Assembly (NCBI GenBank): GCA_037501455.1
Contig: CM074865.1
Coordinates: 6,955,001 to 7,019,000, forward strand
Reading direction: 5' to 3'
DNA length: 64,000 bases
Source: Lantana camara
Taxonomy: Eukaryota; Streptophyta; Magnoliopsida; Lamiales; Verbenaceae
The notes under the pieces are model-generated. The model was not told the DNA's origin and ran no database searches. It was given only the letters and a program-made list of their open reading frames with translations. Made by a program: the position numbers and the translations under genes. Numbering within the stretch: the stretch's first letter is position 1; each line of letters starts with the position of its first letter. Of the stretch, positions 25,401 through 37,003 are shown piece by piece.

Positions 25401-27537
25401 TGGAAAGAGATATTACATGATATACACCATCGTTATCGCATCTTGATCCACGCACAAAGCAGTGCGAGATGGAAGTAAAAAAGATTATACACTTGCAAGG
25501 CATTACAAATCAGTTGTCAGATGAAATCAATTGTCAGATGCATACACATATACGAAAAGAGTGACTAAATCATATATACCAGCTGTTAATGCTCCTGCTC
25601 GGATTGAGGTTCCGAAGGGACAATTCGAGAAGAATGTCACTCACGAGTCTACAACACGCCTGAAGCGTCTAAAGATAAAAATCCCCGTAAAAGAAAAGGA
25701 GCGAATATGAATAATGACCCCAATGGTGAACAAAGTGTCCTAGAAGAGACACATAATAAGCAGAGTGTCCTAGAAGAGACACAAGACGAGGAAAGTGTCC
25801 CAGAAGAGACACAAAATGAGATTAACGAGGAAATCTTAATAAATTACTTTCATTCAAGAAAGTTGTGGAATCAAAGTGATATCAAAATTGATGATATATT
25901 CTCTTATGCCGTAGCGCATGATATCACTCATGAAAGTGAAGATCCTGAGCCAAGATCTATCACTGAATGTCGAAATATACATGACTGGATAAAATAGAAA
26001 GGCGCTATTCAAGCTGAATTGAATTCTCTGAATAAACGAAATGTGTCTGGGCCTATTATCCTCACTCCCAAAGGTGTGAAACCTGTTGGTTATAAATGGG
26101 TCTTTGTACGAAAGCGAAATGAGTAAAATGAGGTAACAAGATACAAGGCAAAACTTGTTGCTTAGGGATTTTCTCAAAGACCTGGAATTGATTATGAGGA
26201 AACATATTCTCCTGTCATGGATGCAAGTACGTTTCGATAATTAATCAATTGGAAATGCATCTCATGGATGTTGTTACAACCTACTTGTAGGGATCACTTG
26301 ATAGTGATATCTATATGAAAATTCCAGAAGGATTCAAAATGCCTGCTGCATTGAATCAAAACCTAAGAGAGGTATTCAATCAAATTACAAAGATCTTTTT
26401 ATGGTTTAAAACAATTCGGACACATGTGGTACAATCGCTTGAACGAAGTTCTGCCAAAGAAAGGATATATGAATAATCCTATTTGTCCATGCGTATGTGT
26501 TAAGAAAACAACATCCGGATATGTGATTATCGCAGTCTATATCGATGATTTGAATATTATTGAAACTGCTAAGGAAATTCATGAAACAACAGTTTACTTG
26601 AAAAATGAGTTTGAAATGAAAGATCTTGGATAAACCAAATATTATATTGGTTTGTAGATCGAGCATAAACGAAATGGAATTTTTGATTCATCAATCAACT
26701 TATACTGAAAGGGTGTTGAAATGCTTTAACATGAATAAAGCAACCCCTTTAAGCACTCCAATGATTGGGAGATCGCTTGGTATAAAAACAGTTCCTTTTC
26801 GCCCTCGCGAAGAGAACGAGGAAGTTCTCGGATCTGAAACACCGTACCTCAGTGCTATTGGAGCACTTATGTATCTTGCTAATTGTACTAGACCTGACAT
26901 ATGTTTTGCAGTTAATTTGTTAGCAAGGTTCAGCTCATCCCCAACGAAAAGACATTTGAATGGGATTAAACATCTATTCCGATATCTTCGAGGTACAATT
27001 TATTTGGGATTGTTTTACTCTAAAAATACAAAACAAGTTTTAGCTGGCTATGCAGATGCAGGATATTTATCAGATCCACATAAAGCTAGATCCCAAATAG
27101 GTTTTTTATTTACAATTAGAGGCACTACAATCTCATGGTGGTCACAGAAGCAAACCCTTGTTGCTACTTCCTCCAACCATACTGAGACAATTGCACTTCA
27201 TGAGGCAAGTCGAGAATGTGTTTGGTTAAGATCAGTAACACAACACATCTTGACCTCCTACGGCGTATCAACTGATAAAAGTTCAACGACGATATATGAA
27301 GACAATGCCGCATGCATTGCTCAAATGAAGGAAGGATACATCAAAAGCAATAAAACCAAGCATATCCACCCAAAGTTCTTCCAGTTTACGCAAGATCTTG
27401 AGAAGAACGAATAAATCAGTGTTCAATATGTCCAATCATGTGACAACTCAGCAGATCTCTTTACAAAGGCGCTCCCCACTACAACTTTCAAGAAACATGT
27501 CCATGACATTGGAATGTGCCATCTCCGAGATCTATGA
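22495..27537 (+). pseudogene. Broken copia pol (protease to RNase H)
   Basis: Order is that of Ty1/copia: protease with DSGTTH (near 22555), GAG-pre-integrase, integrase core (24643-25347, with DNAGEF near 24895), reverse transcriptase with the YIDD catalytic motif (near 26540), and RNase H (26640-27537, with YADAGY, ISWWSQKQTLVATSS and a CDNSADLFTKALP end). It is broken by an insertion at about 22987-24530, several stops (among them 22981, 25024 and 27412) and frame changes between integrase, RT and RNase H. The gag half is missing. It cannot encode a working polyprotein. Confidence 0.9.
22987..24530. mobile_element. AT-rich insertion within copia pol
   Basis: Pol homology stops at about 22983 and resumes at about 24534. 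The insert starts CAGAGACGAAGCCAGGATTT, followed by a G-run, and ends in G-rich runs including 16 consecutive G at 24422-24437. Inside are two direct duplications: about 55 bp at 23443-23565 and about 80 bp at 24010-24210. I see no terminal inverted repeat pair and no transposase. The border word is one I recall from common dispersed plant repeats, but I cannot name the family. The borders are approximate. Confidence 0.6.
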
Positions 27538-27664
27538 GAAGATCTCACCGATGTCAAAATCAGGGGGAGCCTTCGCAGCTGTACTTTTTTCCTATAAGGT
27601 TTTTAACGAGGCAACACTAGAGGCACATACAAAGAGATACTTATAAATGACATTCCAAGGGGAA

Positions 27665-28019
27665 GTATTACAGAGTCCAAGATTGCGGCGCTGCAAATTC
27701 AGCCGCAATTGGAAGTGTGTGGAACATCATTTGCCAACTAATTACTAGATAAGAAGTAGAATACAAATTGTATTTGTCTACTAAGAAGTAGAATTCAAAT
27801 TGGATTTGCCCACCTCCATAATTAATGTAGCCGCAATATGCATAGTAGTTCACACTGTAAACTTTTCCTATAAATTGGACACTATGTACATTCATTTCAT
27901 AAGTGGAATAAGTTGAATAAGTCGATTCAGAATACAGTTTCTATTACTTCTCTCAATAAAGAGTTCTCTCTTCAATATTTTTGTATTGGCTCGCGTTATT
28001 GTGATTCTGTTTTGCAATA
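27665..28019 (+). repeat. Copia 3' LTR
   Basis: It follows the purine tract CCAAGGGGAAG and matches the LTR at 5545-5868, with a ~30-bp partial duplication around 27780-27810 (AAGAAGTAGAATxCAAATTG twice). It ends TTTTGCAATA, where the left LTR ends TTTCGCAACA. Confidence 0.82.
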
Positions 28020-28087
28020 AACAGAAAATAAAATATTTTTATAGTCCAAAAGATCAAACTTGGATCTCTCGCTTAATAGATAGTATA

Positions 28088-28115
28088 GATGATGATGATG
28101 ATGATGATGATGATG

Positions 28116-28162
<47 letters not shown>
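28088..28162 (+). repeat. (GAT)10(AAT)15 compound microsatellite
   Basis: Ten GAT triplets followed by fifteen AAT triplets without interruption. An open frame through it encodes only Asp and Asn runs and is not a gene. Confidence 0.95.
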
Positions 28163-28164
<2 letters not shown>

Positions 28165-28560
28165 AGTAACAGTGATACACTTGTAACTGTAATTATAATT
28201 ATAATTATAATGAATAATTAAAGTTTGACTTTGATTAAGAAACTTACTTTGACTTTGACTTTGATGTGGGTCCCACGAGATGGAATTTACCGGACAACCT
28301 AGACTGCTTTATGAACCATCTAATATTTGATAATACGGTTTAAATACCTAATGGGACTTATATAATTATTAATAATCATATAATAAATAATTAACCGAAT
28401 TATTATTAAATGCGTAAAGATTAACCAATTGATGTCAATATATTATGGAAATTAGTATTTAGAAATTATTAATCACGAACGATTAAATACGACCTTAGCC
28501 AATTACCTTATTTTTGTCAAGTAATATGGAGCAGCAGCAAGCAAACCACTAAGCTCAACA
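28163..28560. other. Spacer between copia LTR and hAT element
   Basis: AT-rich, with short direct repeats (ATAATT; TTTGACTTTGAC). No coding region or element end recognised. Confidence 0.45.
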
Positions 28561-28736
28561 GCCCTGACTAGGGATGTATACGAATCGAACCGAACAAAAC
28601 TTCACTGGTTTTTTCTGGCTCGAGGTTCGGTTCGAACCTATATTATTCGGTTCGAGTTCGTGTTCGGGTTCGTTCGAACCCTATTCTTTTTGTTCGAAGT
28701 TCGGTTCGCACACTGGTTCGAGTTCGGTTCGAGTTC

Positions 28737-31366
28737 TGTAACGCCCCGAATTTCATTAATTACATTTTTATGTTTATTATAATTTTATAAATTATATTTT
28801 ATCATACTTTCACGGAATTCTATGAATTCATATTAAATTTAGAATTTATTTCACAACTTGAAAATATTTATTGCGTGAAATAATTTCCGAATATGATTTA
28901 ATTATCAACTTGTCCTTAAATGACCTTTCTTTAAAATTCAAAGACCAAATTGCATTTTATTTGCTTGGACTTAAGTGATCAATCTTCAAAGCTTTCACCC
29001 TTAATCGTATGTCTTAAACAATTGAGGGATTAAGTTACAATTTATGGCATTTCATCAATTTCCAAAAGTGGTGAATCACGGTATATTTTCTTCATGCCTC
29101 CATGATCAATTCTATCCAAAATTCATTTCCCAATTTGCTTCTTGCTCACACCGAACCACAACCCCAAAGAAGAGGAAGAGATTTCATCAAAATCATTCAA
29201 GTTTTTCAAGAGAAATTCCAAGCTTTGAAGCTTAGCATCCATCTTCATCTTTTTTCTCCATTTCTTTAACTTCAAGGTGGGTGTAGGCATGAAATTCATG
29301 ATTCTTGATCATTTTAGTTGAAGTTAGGGTTAGGAATCTTTAGAGTATATGGATTAATTGTTGCTTGCTACTTGAATATATGCTTTTTCCTTGGATTAAT
29401 GCATGAATTCTTGAAGAATTTGAGCTAATATATTGAATTCATACATGAGCTGGAAAGTGGAAAACCTTGATGATCAAGCATGGTTTGATGTGTTCTTGTG
29501 TGTTTTATGATACTATGAACATGTATGTATTTTGTTTCCCAAAAAACTTGCATTTTGGTGATCAAAGCTTGAGTTGTAATTGCTTTGTTGTTATGTGGTG
29601 AGCTTCCCCTGCTTCTGCTCTGTTTTTTCAAGTTGCAGAAGTGGGAACGGCCCTTCCCGTTTCAATGTGTTATGGGAAGGGTCGTTCCCACGCTTCTGAT
29701 TTAAATTAAGCGGCCGAACCTGGGAACGACCGTTCCCATTTTGGCCTGCGTGCCGGAAGGGCCGTTCCTAGCAAAGCACGCATTTTATTTTTAAAAGTCG
29801 CTGGCACGTTTTGGAAGGGCATGGAAACGGCCCTTCCCATTTTCAACATGGGACCGGAACGGCCGTTCCCAGGCCTGCGACAGAACAAAACGTTCTGCAT
29901 AAAATTGGATTTTGGGATTTTAACCCAAACATTTATTTGATCCCGTCAAAACATGATATTTGCATGCCACATTGGGTATTGCACGTCATCTCGTTGCATT
30001 TTTGCCATTCGTCATATTTGGTCCATTTTGAGCCAAGTCTCACGTGTACACGTCTATCTTGCACAGACCAGCTCCACCAGGACGAGGAGCAAGCCCCGTA
30101 GGCCGTATCCTACTTGTCTTTTGTCGGTAAAGGTGAGGTTTAATTGCTAGTTATATATAACCCGTATAACCATTATGTGGAATTTCAAGCCAAAAGGTAT
30201 ATATATTTATTTAAAGTGATTTCTAAACTCGTACACAATTGCAAGCAAGCCATGTTCATGAAAAGCAAGTCATGTATCGTGATTGATTGATTGATCATGT
30301 TTTGGCGAGTAAAGCATGTCACGTTGGGCCCGAGGGTAGTGGTTTGAGCCAAGCGGGAAAGCATGGGATGACGGGTAACTCGAACACTATCATCACCACA
30401 TTGGGATGACCCCTGAATCCGCTAGGAGATTAGTGGAGGAAGGAGTTCCGGGCTTAGGGATTCATGTACCCTCTGCTCAATGAGATTGGATGGTGGGGCC
30501 TTGCAATCCACCATCAACCGGAGGAAGAAGGAGACTGGGGACGGGTCCGGCACCACGGATTGTCCTCGGGTTATTGTCATGATTGCATTTATCGATTGTC
30601 TTGCCTGAATACACATGCACGGTTGCACGATAGCTGAATTGCAAGATCACCTATTAATTAATAACGCAAGCATGTATTGTACACAGTCGGAGAAGGTTGG
30701 AGAACTGCCCTCGCTCGCCGGGCCATGTATTGCACGTATGGAACGCATGAAAGTGATTAAAGTATTTAATATGGACAGTTGTAATCTCGGGCGAGTTCTA
30801 TGTTATTATGAACTTATATTACTTTCACTACAAAACCTTACCCGAGGTTATAACTTGCATGTTAATTGCGCTAATATATATATTTATGCCCTTCACTCAG
30901 TCTTCCATGGACTGACGCCCCACCTTTCAGGTTGTCGCGGTGGTGTGCTAGGTGGGAGTCAGAGTCGTGTCTTGTCGTCCAGCTGAGTCTAGCACTTCAT
31001 ACACTTTCATGTTATTATTCTTGTTATTTCAGAGTTAGTATGCTATGGTTATTGTTAGTATCTAGAGACTTTTGTATGTGTAAAATATAGGAGATGATAA
31101 TGTATTAATTCATGATGGTACCTATTAGTATCTATGCTCTTGAATATAAATATGGTACCTATATGTATTAATGAGTTAATGCTTCCTCTTTTAAATTTTA
31201 TGTCTTGGTTTTGGTGTTACCTTGGGGTATAGTCCTGCCTAGCTAGCCTGTTTCTTTTACTTGTCACCCGTTCGCTATAGGTTAGTTCATGTACGGATTG
31301 TCCATTTCGTATGTGGATCGACTTATAGTGCGGGGCTGTGGCATCTCTACGTATAAGGGTGCTACA
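28737..31366 (+). mobile_element. Solo LTR D, 2,630 bp, inside the hAT element
   Basis: It runs from TGTAACGCCCCGAATTTC to AAGGGTGCTACA and is flanked by the 5-bp repeat AGTTC (28732-28736 and 31367-31371). It is a diverged relative of the LTRs of element C, sharing order of blocks: a leader with a rust of A-rich sequence, a GGGAACGG palindrome array (29642-29870), and an end with CACCCGTTCGCTATAGGTT. It has no coding content. It inserted in the subterminal repeat zone of the hAT element. Confidence 0.9.
29642..29870 (+). repeat. GGGAACGGCC palindrome array in LTR D
   Basis: Six inverted repeats of the GGGAACGRCCGTTCCC type, most with one or two changes (for example GGGAACGACCGTTCCC near 29722 and GGAACGGCCGTTCC near 29856). 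It corresponds to the array in element C. Confidence 0.8.
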
Positions 31367-31899
31367 AGTTCAGTTCGGCTCGGCCCTGAATTCGAACCTA
31401 ATACGCATTTTTTCCCTTTTTCCACAATATTTGTGTACTTTATGACCACCATATGAATTTTCAATCCACATTAATATGAAAACAAAATGTCCAGCTGCTT
31501 ACATTTCACATCCATCAACATAAAAAAAAAGATAAACATAAATACCAACAAATTACACAATTACATCAAGTTCTTTGAAATGAAAAACAACCAATATAGT
31601 AGGTAGTGAAACAACATCAGCCAGCACAACAATCTCCTCTGCCAGCTTTCAACTTTCCAGTTTCCATTCCTCTCTCTCAGAACTTAAATTCTAAAATATG
31701 TAAGTTAATATCAAACTTTAAAGAGTTTACAGACAATATCAAACATGTAAGACAATTCTCATATGCCTTGAATTTTAAAGAGTTTACTTACCTCAATCAA
31801 ACATTAGGCAACTCAATAACCAAAGCTTTTTTATGATCCTGCAAATGTATCGATTAAGAAAATAAGCACCCTGTAAATATTAAAAAATAATTAACAGTT

Positions 31900-34020
31900 T
31901 TAACACATATGTAAATGTAAATATTGAAATCTTACTTTGTATGGTGGTTTCACTCCATAACGATTTCGGCACCAATCTCCCCCACACATCAACATTTCCA
32001 CTGTTTTTGGCAACATTCTAGCACGGTACTTGTCAATCACATGGCCACCGGCACTGAAAGTAGCCTCAGATGTTACAGTTGTTACGGGAATAGATAAAAT
32101 GTTTTTTGCCATTCTTGAAAGAATGGGGAACTTGTATGCATTCATCCTCCACCAATAGAGTACATCAAATTCGCTTGCATGCTCCATTGGATCATACTCA
32201 AACAACCTCTCTTCTAGATAAGCATTGAACTCGGATTTTTCAGGTTCACTAGTGTTGGTTGTTTTAACTCACAATTTAAAATTATACAAACCCACAGAAG
32301 ATCCAGTAGAGTCTCCACCTATTCCACTCGTTTGAATTGAGGAATGTTTTCTTTTTAAGCCCATTGTTCCAGAATTTTTTGGTTTGCAAATGGCTTCATA
32401 TTCCTTGTAAAGTTGGTTGATCCTTCTCCTCACTTCGTCAATTTTTTCTTCAACCCTCTCCTCATCATAAAATTGTGGAAAATTTAACTCTGAAGCCTTC
32501 ATCTTGCACCTCGGGTCCAAGACCACACCAACAACCATCAACAGATTCGATTTGCCCCAATATTTATCAAATTTAACCTTCATTTTGTTAACCATATTCT
32601 TCACATAGTCTTCTTCATCTAATCCAGCCACATCTAATATACGTTTGACCTCATACACCTCATTGAGAAATAAGTTAGATGTGGGGTATTCACTCCCGGA
32701 AATGATATTTGTGGCATTGAAGAAGACCCTCAAGATGGAATTGATTTTCTCTAACCTTTGCCAGTCATACTCAGTTGGACATCGAGTATAAGACGATTCT
32801 CGAACCTTGAACCTTGGAAAGACTTCCTTGAAACACATTGTTGTACTTAACATCTCGTAAGTTGAATTCCATCTTGTTTTGCAATCATCTACAAGTGTTT
32901 TATGAGGAAGCTTTAGTTGCTTTGCAAGCTCAGCAAATATTATCATTCGATGCTCACTTCATCTAATGAACTCAACACTATCTCAAACAACATAAACAAT
33001 TTCCTTAATCTCACCGAGCCCATCTTGTGCTACCAGATTCAAAATATAAGTTGTGCACCTAACATGGAATAATTTTCCATCACAAACCTTGTTAACTCTA
33101 ATGAATGAATCTCATATGATTCCGATTGCAACATCATTCGCGCTCGCATTATCAACTGATATAGAGAATATCTTGTTTTCAACTTCCCATTCACTCATGC
33201 ACCTCAGTACCGTATCAGCTATTTGTACACCACCGCGGGGTGGTGCAAGCTGGATAAAATTGAGAAGATATTTGTACAACTTCCAATCAGAATCTATCCA
33301 ATGCCCAGTTATTTCCATGTACTCAATCTTTTGGTTCTTCGACTTCCACAAATTTGTAGTCAGGTAAAGCTTATCAACTAATTTCAAATCGTTCTTCAAT
33401 CTACTCTTCTCCATCTCACATATCATGAAGCAATTTTTTCGATAGGTAAAGCGAGATATGGGCATCCATTCCGGGATTCCAAGCTGGCAAAACATATTGA
33501 ATCCTGCCTCCTCAATGATTTTGAAATGATGGTCATGCATAAGCCCCCAAATAGTTATCGCTTCTTTCATTTTTTCCATGTTAAATTTGCCATCTTTGAG
33601 TGGAGGGAGAGTTATCGGATTGACACCTATAGGGGCGAAACCCAACTTCATTTGCTTAACTTTTTTGGCATTCTTTTTCCTTTTATTCTCCAAGTAAATA
33701 ACATAATTTGACAAATGTCTCTTCATGTGTGTTGTAGTGCCCGACTTCATTTACAAAAGTTTATTGCAAAATTTACATTGGTACTTTACTATGCCTTGAG
33801 CATCCAACACCTCTGTCATGACCGACCAAACATCAAATTTCAGTTGTCTTTTCTGTTTGTCAAATGGATTCTCAATAGATTCATTTGTGTCTTGAGTTTC
33901 AGTTTATTCAGTCGGAACTTCAAATTCATTGTCATCATCAATGCCTATGTTTTTTCTTTCCACATCTTTGGATGTTGTAACAGGAGTTGTCGAACCCGCC
34001 ACTGAACAAGAAGTAGACAT
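31900..34020 (-). pseudogene. hAT transposase, one frame, six internal stops
   Basis: From the ATG at 34020-34018 to the stop at 31900 the whole 707-codon frame is continuous without a frameshift. It contains a BED-type zinc finger (CKFC near 33770, then THMKRH near 33725), the RNase H-like body (TTNLWKSKN, RCTTYILNLVAQDGL, KTRWNSTYEML) and the C-terminal dimerisation domain ([29 protein letters not shown]). Six in-frame stops break it: two TAA in the N-terminal part and four TGA further on. Length and domain order are normal for an Ac/hobo/Tam3-type transposase that cuts and pastes DNA in the nucleus. As it stands it is inactive. Confidence 0.92.
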
Positions 34021-35060
34021 AGCTGTGAACATACAATAAAATTACTTTTTCATCATAAAAACAACACAAATAAAGCACCATTTTACTGAAATCTTTTTAT
34101 AATATGAAATTTTAGTAATCATCTTTAAAATATGCTAATAATCTGGAATTTTGTAATCTGAAATTTTATTATCTGATAGTTTTTTTTTAATGATAAAGCT
34201 GCTAATTCAAAAGCATAAATACTTATAAGTTTTTTTTAGTTTTTCTTACAGAACTAAAATAAGTTTTTCTTAGGATTATCATACAGAATGAAAAAAAAAA
34301 AATAAAAAAATCGAAACCCCCCAATCAATGATACAATCAAGAACAAATTCACAAACAGAAAATCGATGATATATTGCTCCTGAAATTTTAATAAATATCT
34401 CTAAACATGACTTACACAGAAAAATAAACTCTGAAATCAGAAAACTTAATAACCAAGAAACCCAACTTACTCAGTTTGAGGTGGTGGAGATCGGGAAGTA
34501 TGGCGGTGGTGGAGAATGGCGGCGCTGTTGTCGATGGAGGAGAGGAGTGGCGTTGTATTGGTGTCGGTGGTGGAAAGAAGCAGCACTGGTGTCGGTGGCA
34601 CTGTGGTGGAAGACCTGGCGGTGTGTCGGTGGCGCTGTGGTGGAGGACCTGATGGTGGTGGAAAATGGTGAATGGTGAATGGTGAGGGTGGAGACGCCTC
34701 GGGATAAATGGGAAAGGGTGAGAATTTAGGGTTTCAATCTAAGGATTTTAGATTCTGAATCTGGAGTATTCTTGACTTTATTAAGTTATATTATATATTT
34801 ATATTATATTTGTGTATATACATATAAATAATACTAGTACTAAACTACTAATATATGTGTGTATATATATATAATAAAATATCTAGGTTCGCGAACCGGT
34901 TAGTGAGCCACGAACAGAAATATAAAAGTTCGAGTTCGGTTCGAATTAAATTTGAACCTTGGCTCGGGCTCGGGCTCTTCGAATTTGAATACAAACTTCA
35001 ACCAGCTCGGTTCATTTGACTCGCGAACCGGCTCGGTTCGTATACATCCCTAGCCCTGAC

Positions 35061-36890
35061 GGATATGTGGGAATAACCCCTTCTTGTTGGAGACAAAACA
35101 CAATCCTCGTACCCTAACTTTTTTCTGTCTACTTTTATTATTCTATCTCCTTCTTTTATTCTTCGACTGATCCTTGGCTTATCTTTTGCACTGCTCCTTG
35201 AATTGTTCTGAATTACCTTCTGAGTTGTTTACAGATCTATTTTCTGAACCGTCTTGTGAACTGTTTATTATTCTGTTACTTAACTGTATACTGATCTATC
35301 TGAATTGTTACTGTACTGGCTACTACATGTTCACTGTCTTGTGTTCTAAGCCTCTGATTGATATCCCATTATCTGAACTGTTTTGTAAGCCTACCCTAAG
35401 TCTACCTAAACCTGATTTTGTAAACGATTCTGTAAACCGATATGAAGGAGACTAACGACTGCGGGGACTCTAAAGTTTGTTAATTTCTCGAGTCACGCGC
35501 TTGGAACGACCACCCGTGCATCGCTGGTCACTGTACTGCCCACTACCCATCGACTACTGCCTGGATTGATCATCTGGGAAGGCGATACAAGGCGAAACCT
35601 ATAACATTTGACTCACAGTGAACATTATCTGTTTATCCTATTCTTCATTTCTGTTACAGTTTTTACCATTATTCTTTTGACGTGCTCTGCTACCTTTCTG
35701 TTCATTATTCTTCTGAAGTGCTTTGCTATCTTTCTGTTCGTTATTCTTCTAATGTGCTCAACTATCTTTCTGTTCATGATTATTGTGATAATTTCCACTA
35801 AGTCATTTGACTCAACTTATATTTTCCTCTATCTTGTTTTGTGCTCCAAAATGTATAGATAGAGGATGCAATCTGGAAGTGGAAAGTGAGCTAGGGGGAG
35901 ACTTTATGCATAGTGCACATAGACCGGGTTGGATAAAGTAGCAATTAAATCTCACGTGCAGATATGATGGCTGACATGAGCTAGTCAGTCTGGATTGACG
36001 AATAAGGTTATTATACTTTTGAACTTAGATAAGTGTGTTGACTTTGGATATTCTTAGTGTATATATTTGTAAATTAGATGTGACTTTTGTATTAGTGTGT
36101 ACATAGGTTTTGCTAAGTGACTGGTATCACCTGATGCCCAGATCCGTGGGTATACGAAGGCCCCGGATCGGGGCGCCATAATTTACCTACTAATTCCATT
36201 TTTTTTCCTTCCTTTTTTCATAATCAACATATCCATATGAAAACTTATGAAATTTAACTCTTATTTTGTTGATGATCCCTTTTGATGGCTTTTTAAAAGT
36301 TAATTCAAATTTGAATTATTTTATATATTCTATTGATATTCTTTTTTGACATTTTATATTTATTCACAACTTTATCAATGTTTGAAGTTATTGATAAAAT
36401 TGTGAAACCTCAAATTCTCCAATTATTATCAAAGTATTTAGCATATTAATATATTTTTTTCGTAATTTCCGTACATCGCATGTGGTATACGCTAGTACTA
36501 AATGTATACATTAGTGTTTAAACCTCTGAATTAGTCCTCAAACATGATATTCCCGATGAAATTGAACTCGACTATGTTTGAAAATTGTTTTGGGACTTGT
36601 AAAACGGGAAACTTTTAATTGGATGTGGTGTAAAACTTCAAAATAATCGAGACTCGATAGTAAGTTAGGTAAGCAGTAAAATTAAATTTATATTATACTA
36701 AAATCAAAATTGACTTAATTTGGTGTGTGATTGAAATAAAATAAGACTAGAGTACTTTGATATTTTTTAAATGTGTATGTATATTATTATCTTCTAAATA
36801 ATTGAGTTGAATTAGGTTTATTAATCACATTTGTTTTTTTTTTTTTTAGCTCATTAGATCAAATTCAAACCCAAAGGTTGATGCCGTGTT
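35061..36890. other. Spacer upstream of the peroxiredoxin gene
   Basis: No gene is supported. 35100-35880 is CT-rich, including the 36-bp repeat noted separately. A short GC-rich segment around 36130-36180 (AAGGCCCCGGATCGGGGCGCC) stands out from the AT-rich background and has a hairpin, CCCCGATCCGGGG-like. 36200-36840 is AT-rich. Confidence 0.45.
35668..35775 (+). repeat. Three 36-bp tandem repeats
   Basis: Unit starts ATTATTCTTYTGAMGTGCTC and ends ACCTTTCTGTTC or a variant. As 36 is a multiple of three it creates a periodic hydrophobic open frame (35608-35862), which I do not call a gene. Confidence 0.8.
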
Positions 36891-36894
36891 ATTG

Positions 36895-36997
36895 AGCCCA
36901 ATGAAGGATATGGCCTAATAGCCCATTATTGTATTTCTCGACAAAGCCCAGATGGTGGTATTAGGTTAAAATCTTCAAATCTCTTCCTCAACCCTAA
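36895..36997 (+). promoter_or_regulatory. Site II / telo-box promoter of the Prx fusion gene
   Basis: Three AGCCCA elements (site II, TGGGCT on the other strand) lie at 36895-36900, 36920-36925 and 36945-36950, and a telo-box core AACCCTAA at 36990-36997, seven bases before the ATG at 37004. No clear TATA box is seen. In plants the pair of site II and telo-box is known from promoters of ribosomal-protein and other growth- and nucleolus-linked genes, with expression in dividing cells. Applying that here is inference. Confidence 0.6.
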
Positions 36998-37003
36998 TCT
37001 GCA

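Larger units (their letters stand above)
5545..28019 (+). mobile_element. Nested copia element, expanded to 22.5 kb
   Basis: A copia LTR with primer site lies at 5545-5882 and a closely similar LTR follows the copia pol at 27665-28019; both are on the plus strand. Removing LTR A (3,658 bp plus TSD), LTR B with its contents (12,002 bp plus TSD) and the 1.5-kb pol insertion leaves about 5.2 kb, the size expected for one copia element. The two LTRs differ at roughly a dozen sites over 310 bp by eye, plus a ~30-bp insertion in the right one. I found no clear TSD around the whole, so two separate copia remnants remain possible. The normal gag N-terminal half is not visible. Confidence 0.6.
28569..35052 (-). 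mobile_element. hAT transposon with decayed transposase
   Basis: Ends are TAGGGATGTATACGAA on the left and its reverse complement TTCGTATACATCCCTA on the right: a perfect 16-bp terminal inverted repeat. The 8-bp repeat GCCCTGAC (28561-28568 and 35053-35060) is the TSD size of hAT elements. Both subterminal regions are packed with GGTTCGAACC/GTTCGAG-type words, probable transposase-binding repeats. Removing the solo LTR inside leaves about 3.85 kb, normal for an autonomous hAT. The transposase reads on the minus strand (31900-34020). Confidence 0.94.

Noticed and set aside
5540..28024. A TSD for the outer copia element
   Set aside because: The bases beside the two LTRs (AAAAA and AACAG) do not match, so I do not claim one.
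27986..28186. Frame with Asp and Asn runs
   Set aside because: Translation of the (GAT)10(AAT)15 microsatellite.
35608..35862. 84-codon hydrophobic frame resembling a membrane protein
   Set aside because: Produced by a CT-rich 36-bp tandem repeat; no promoter or homology seen.
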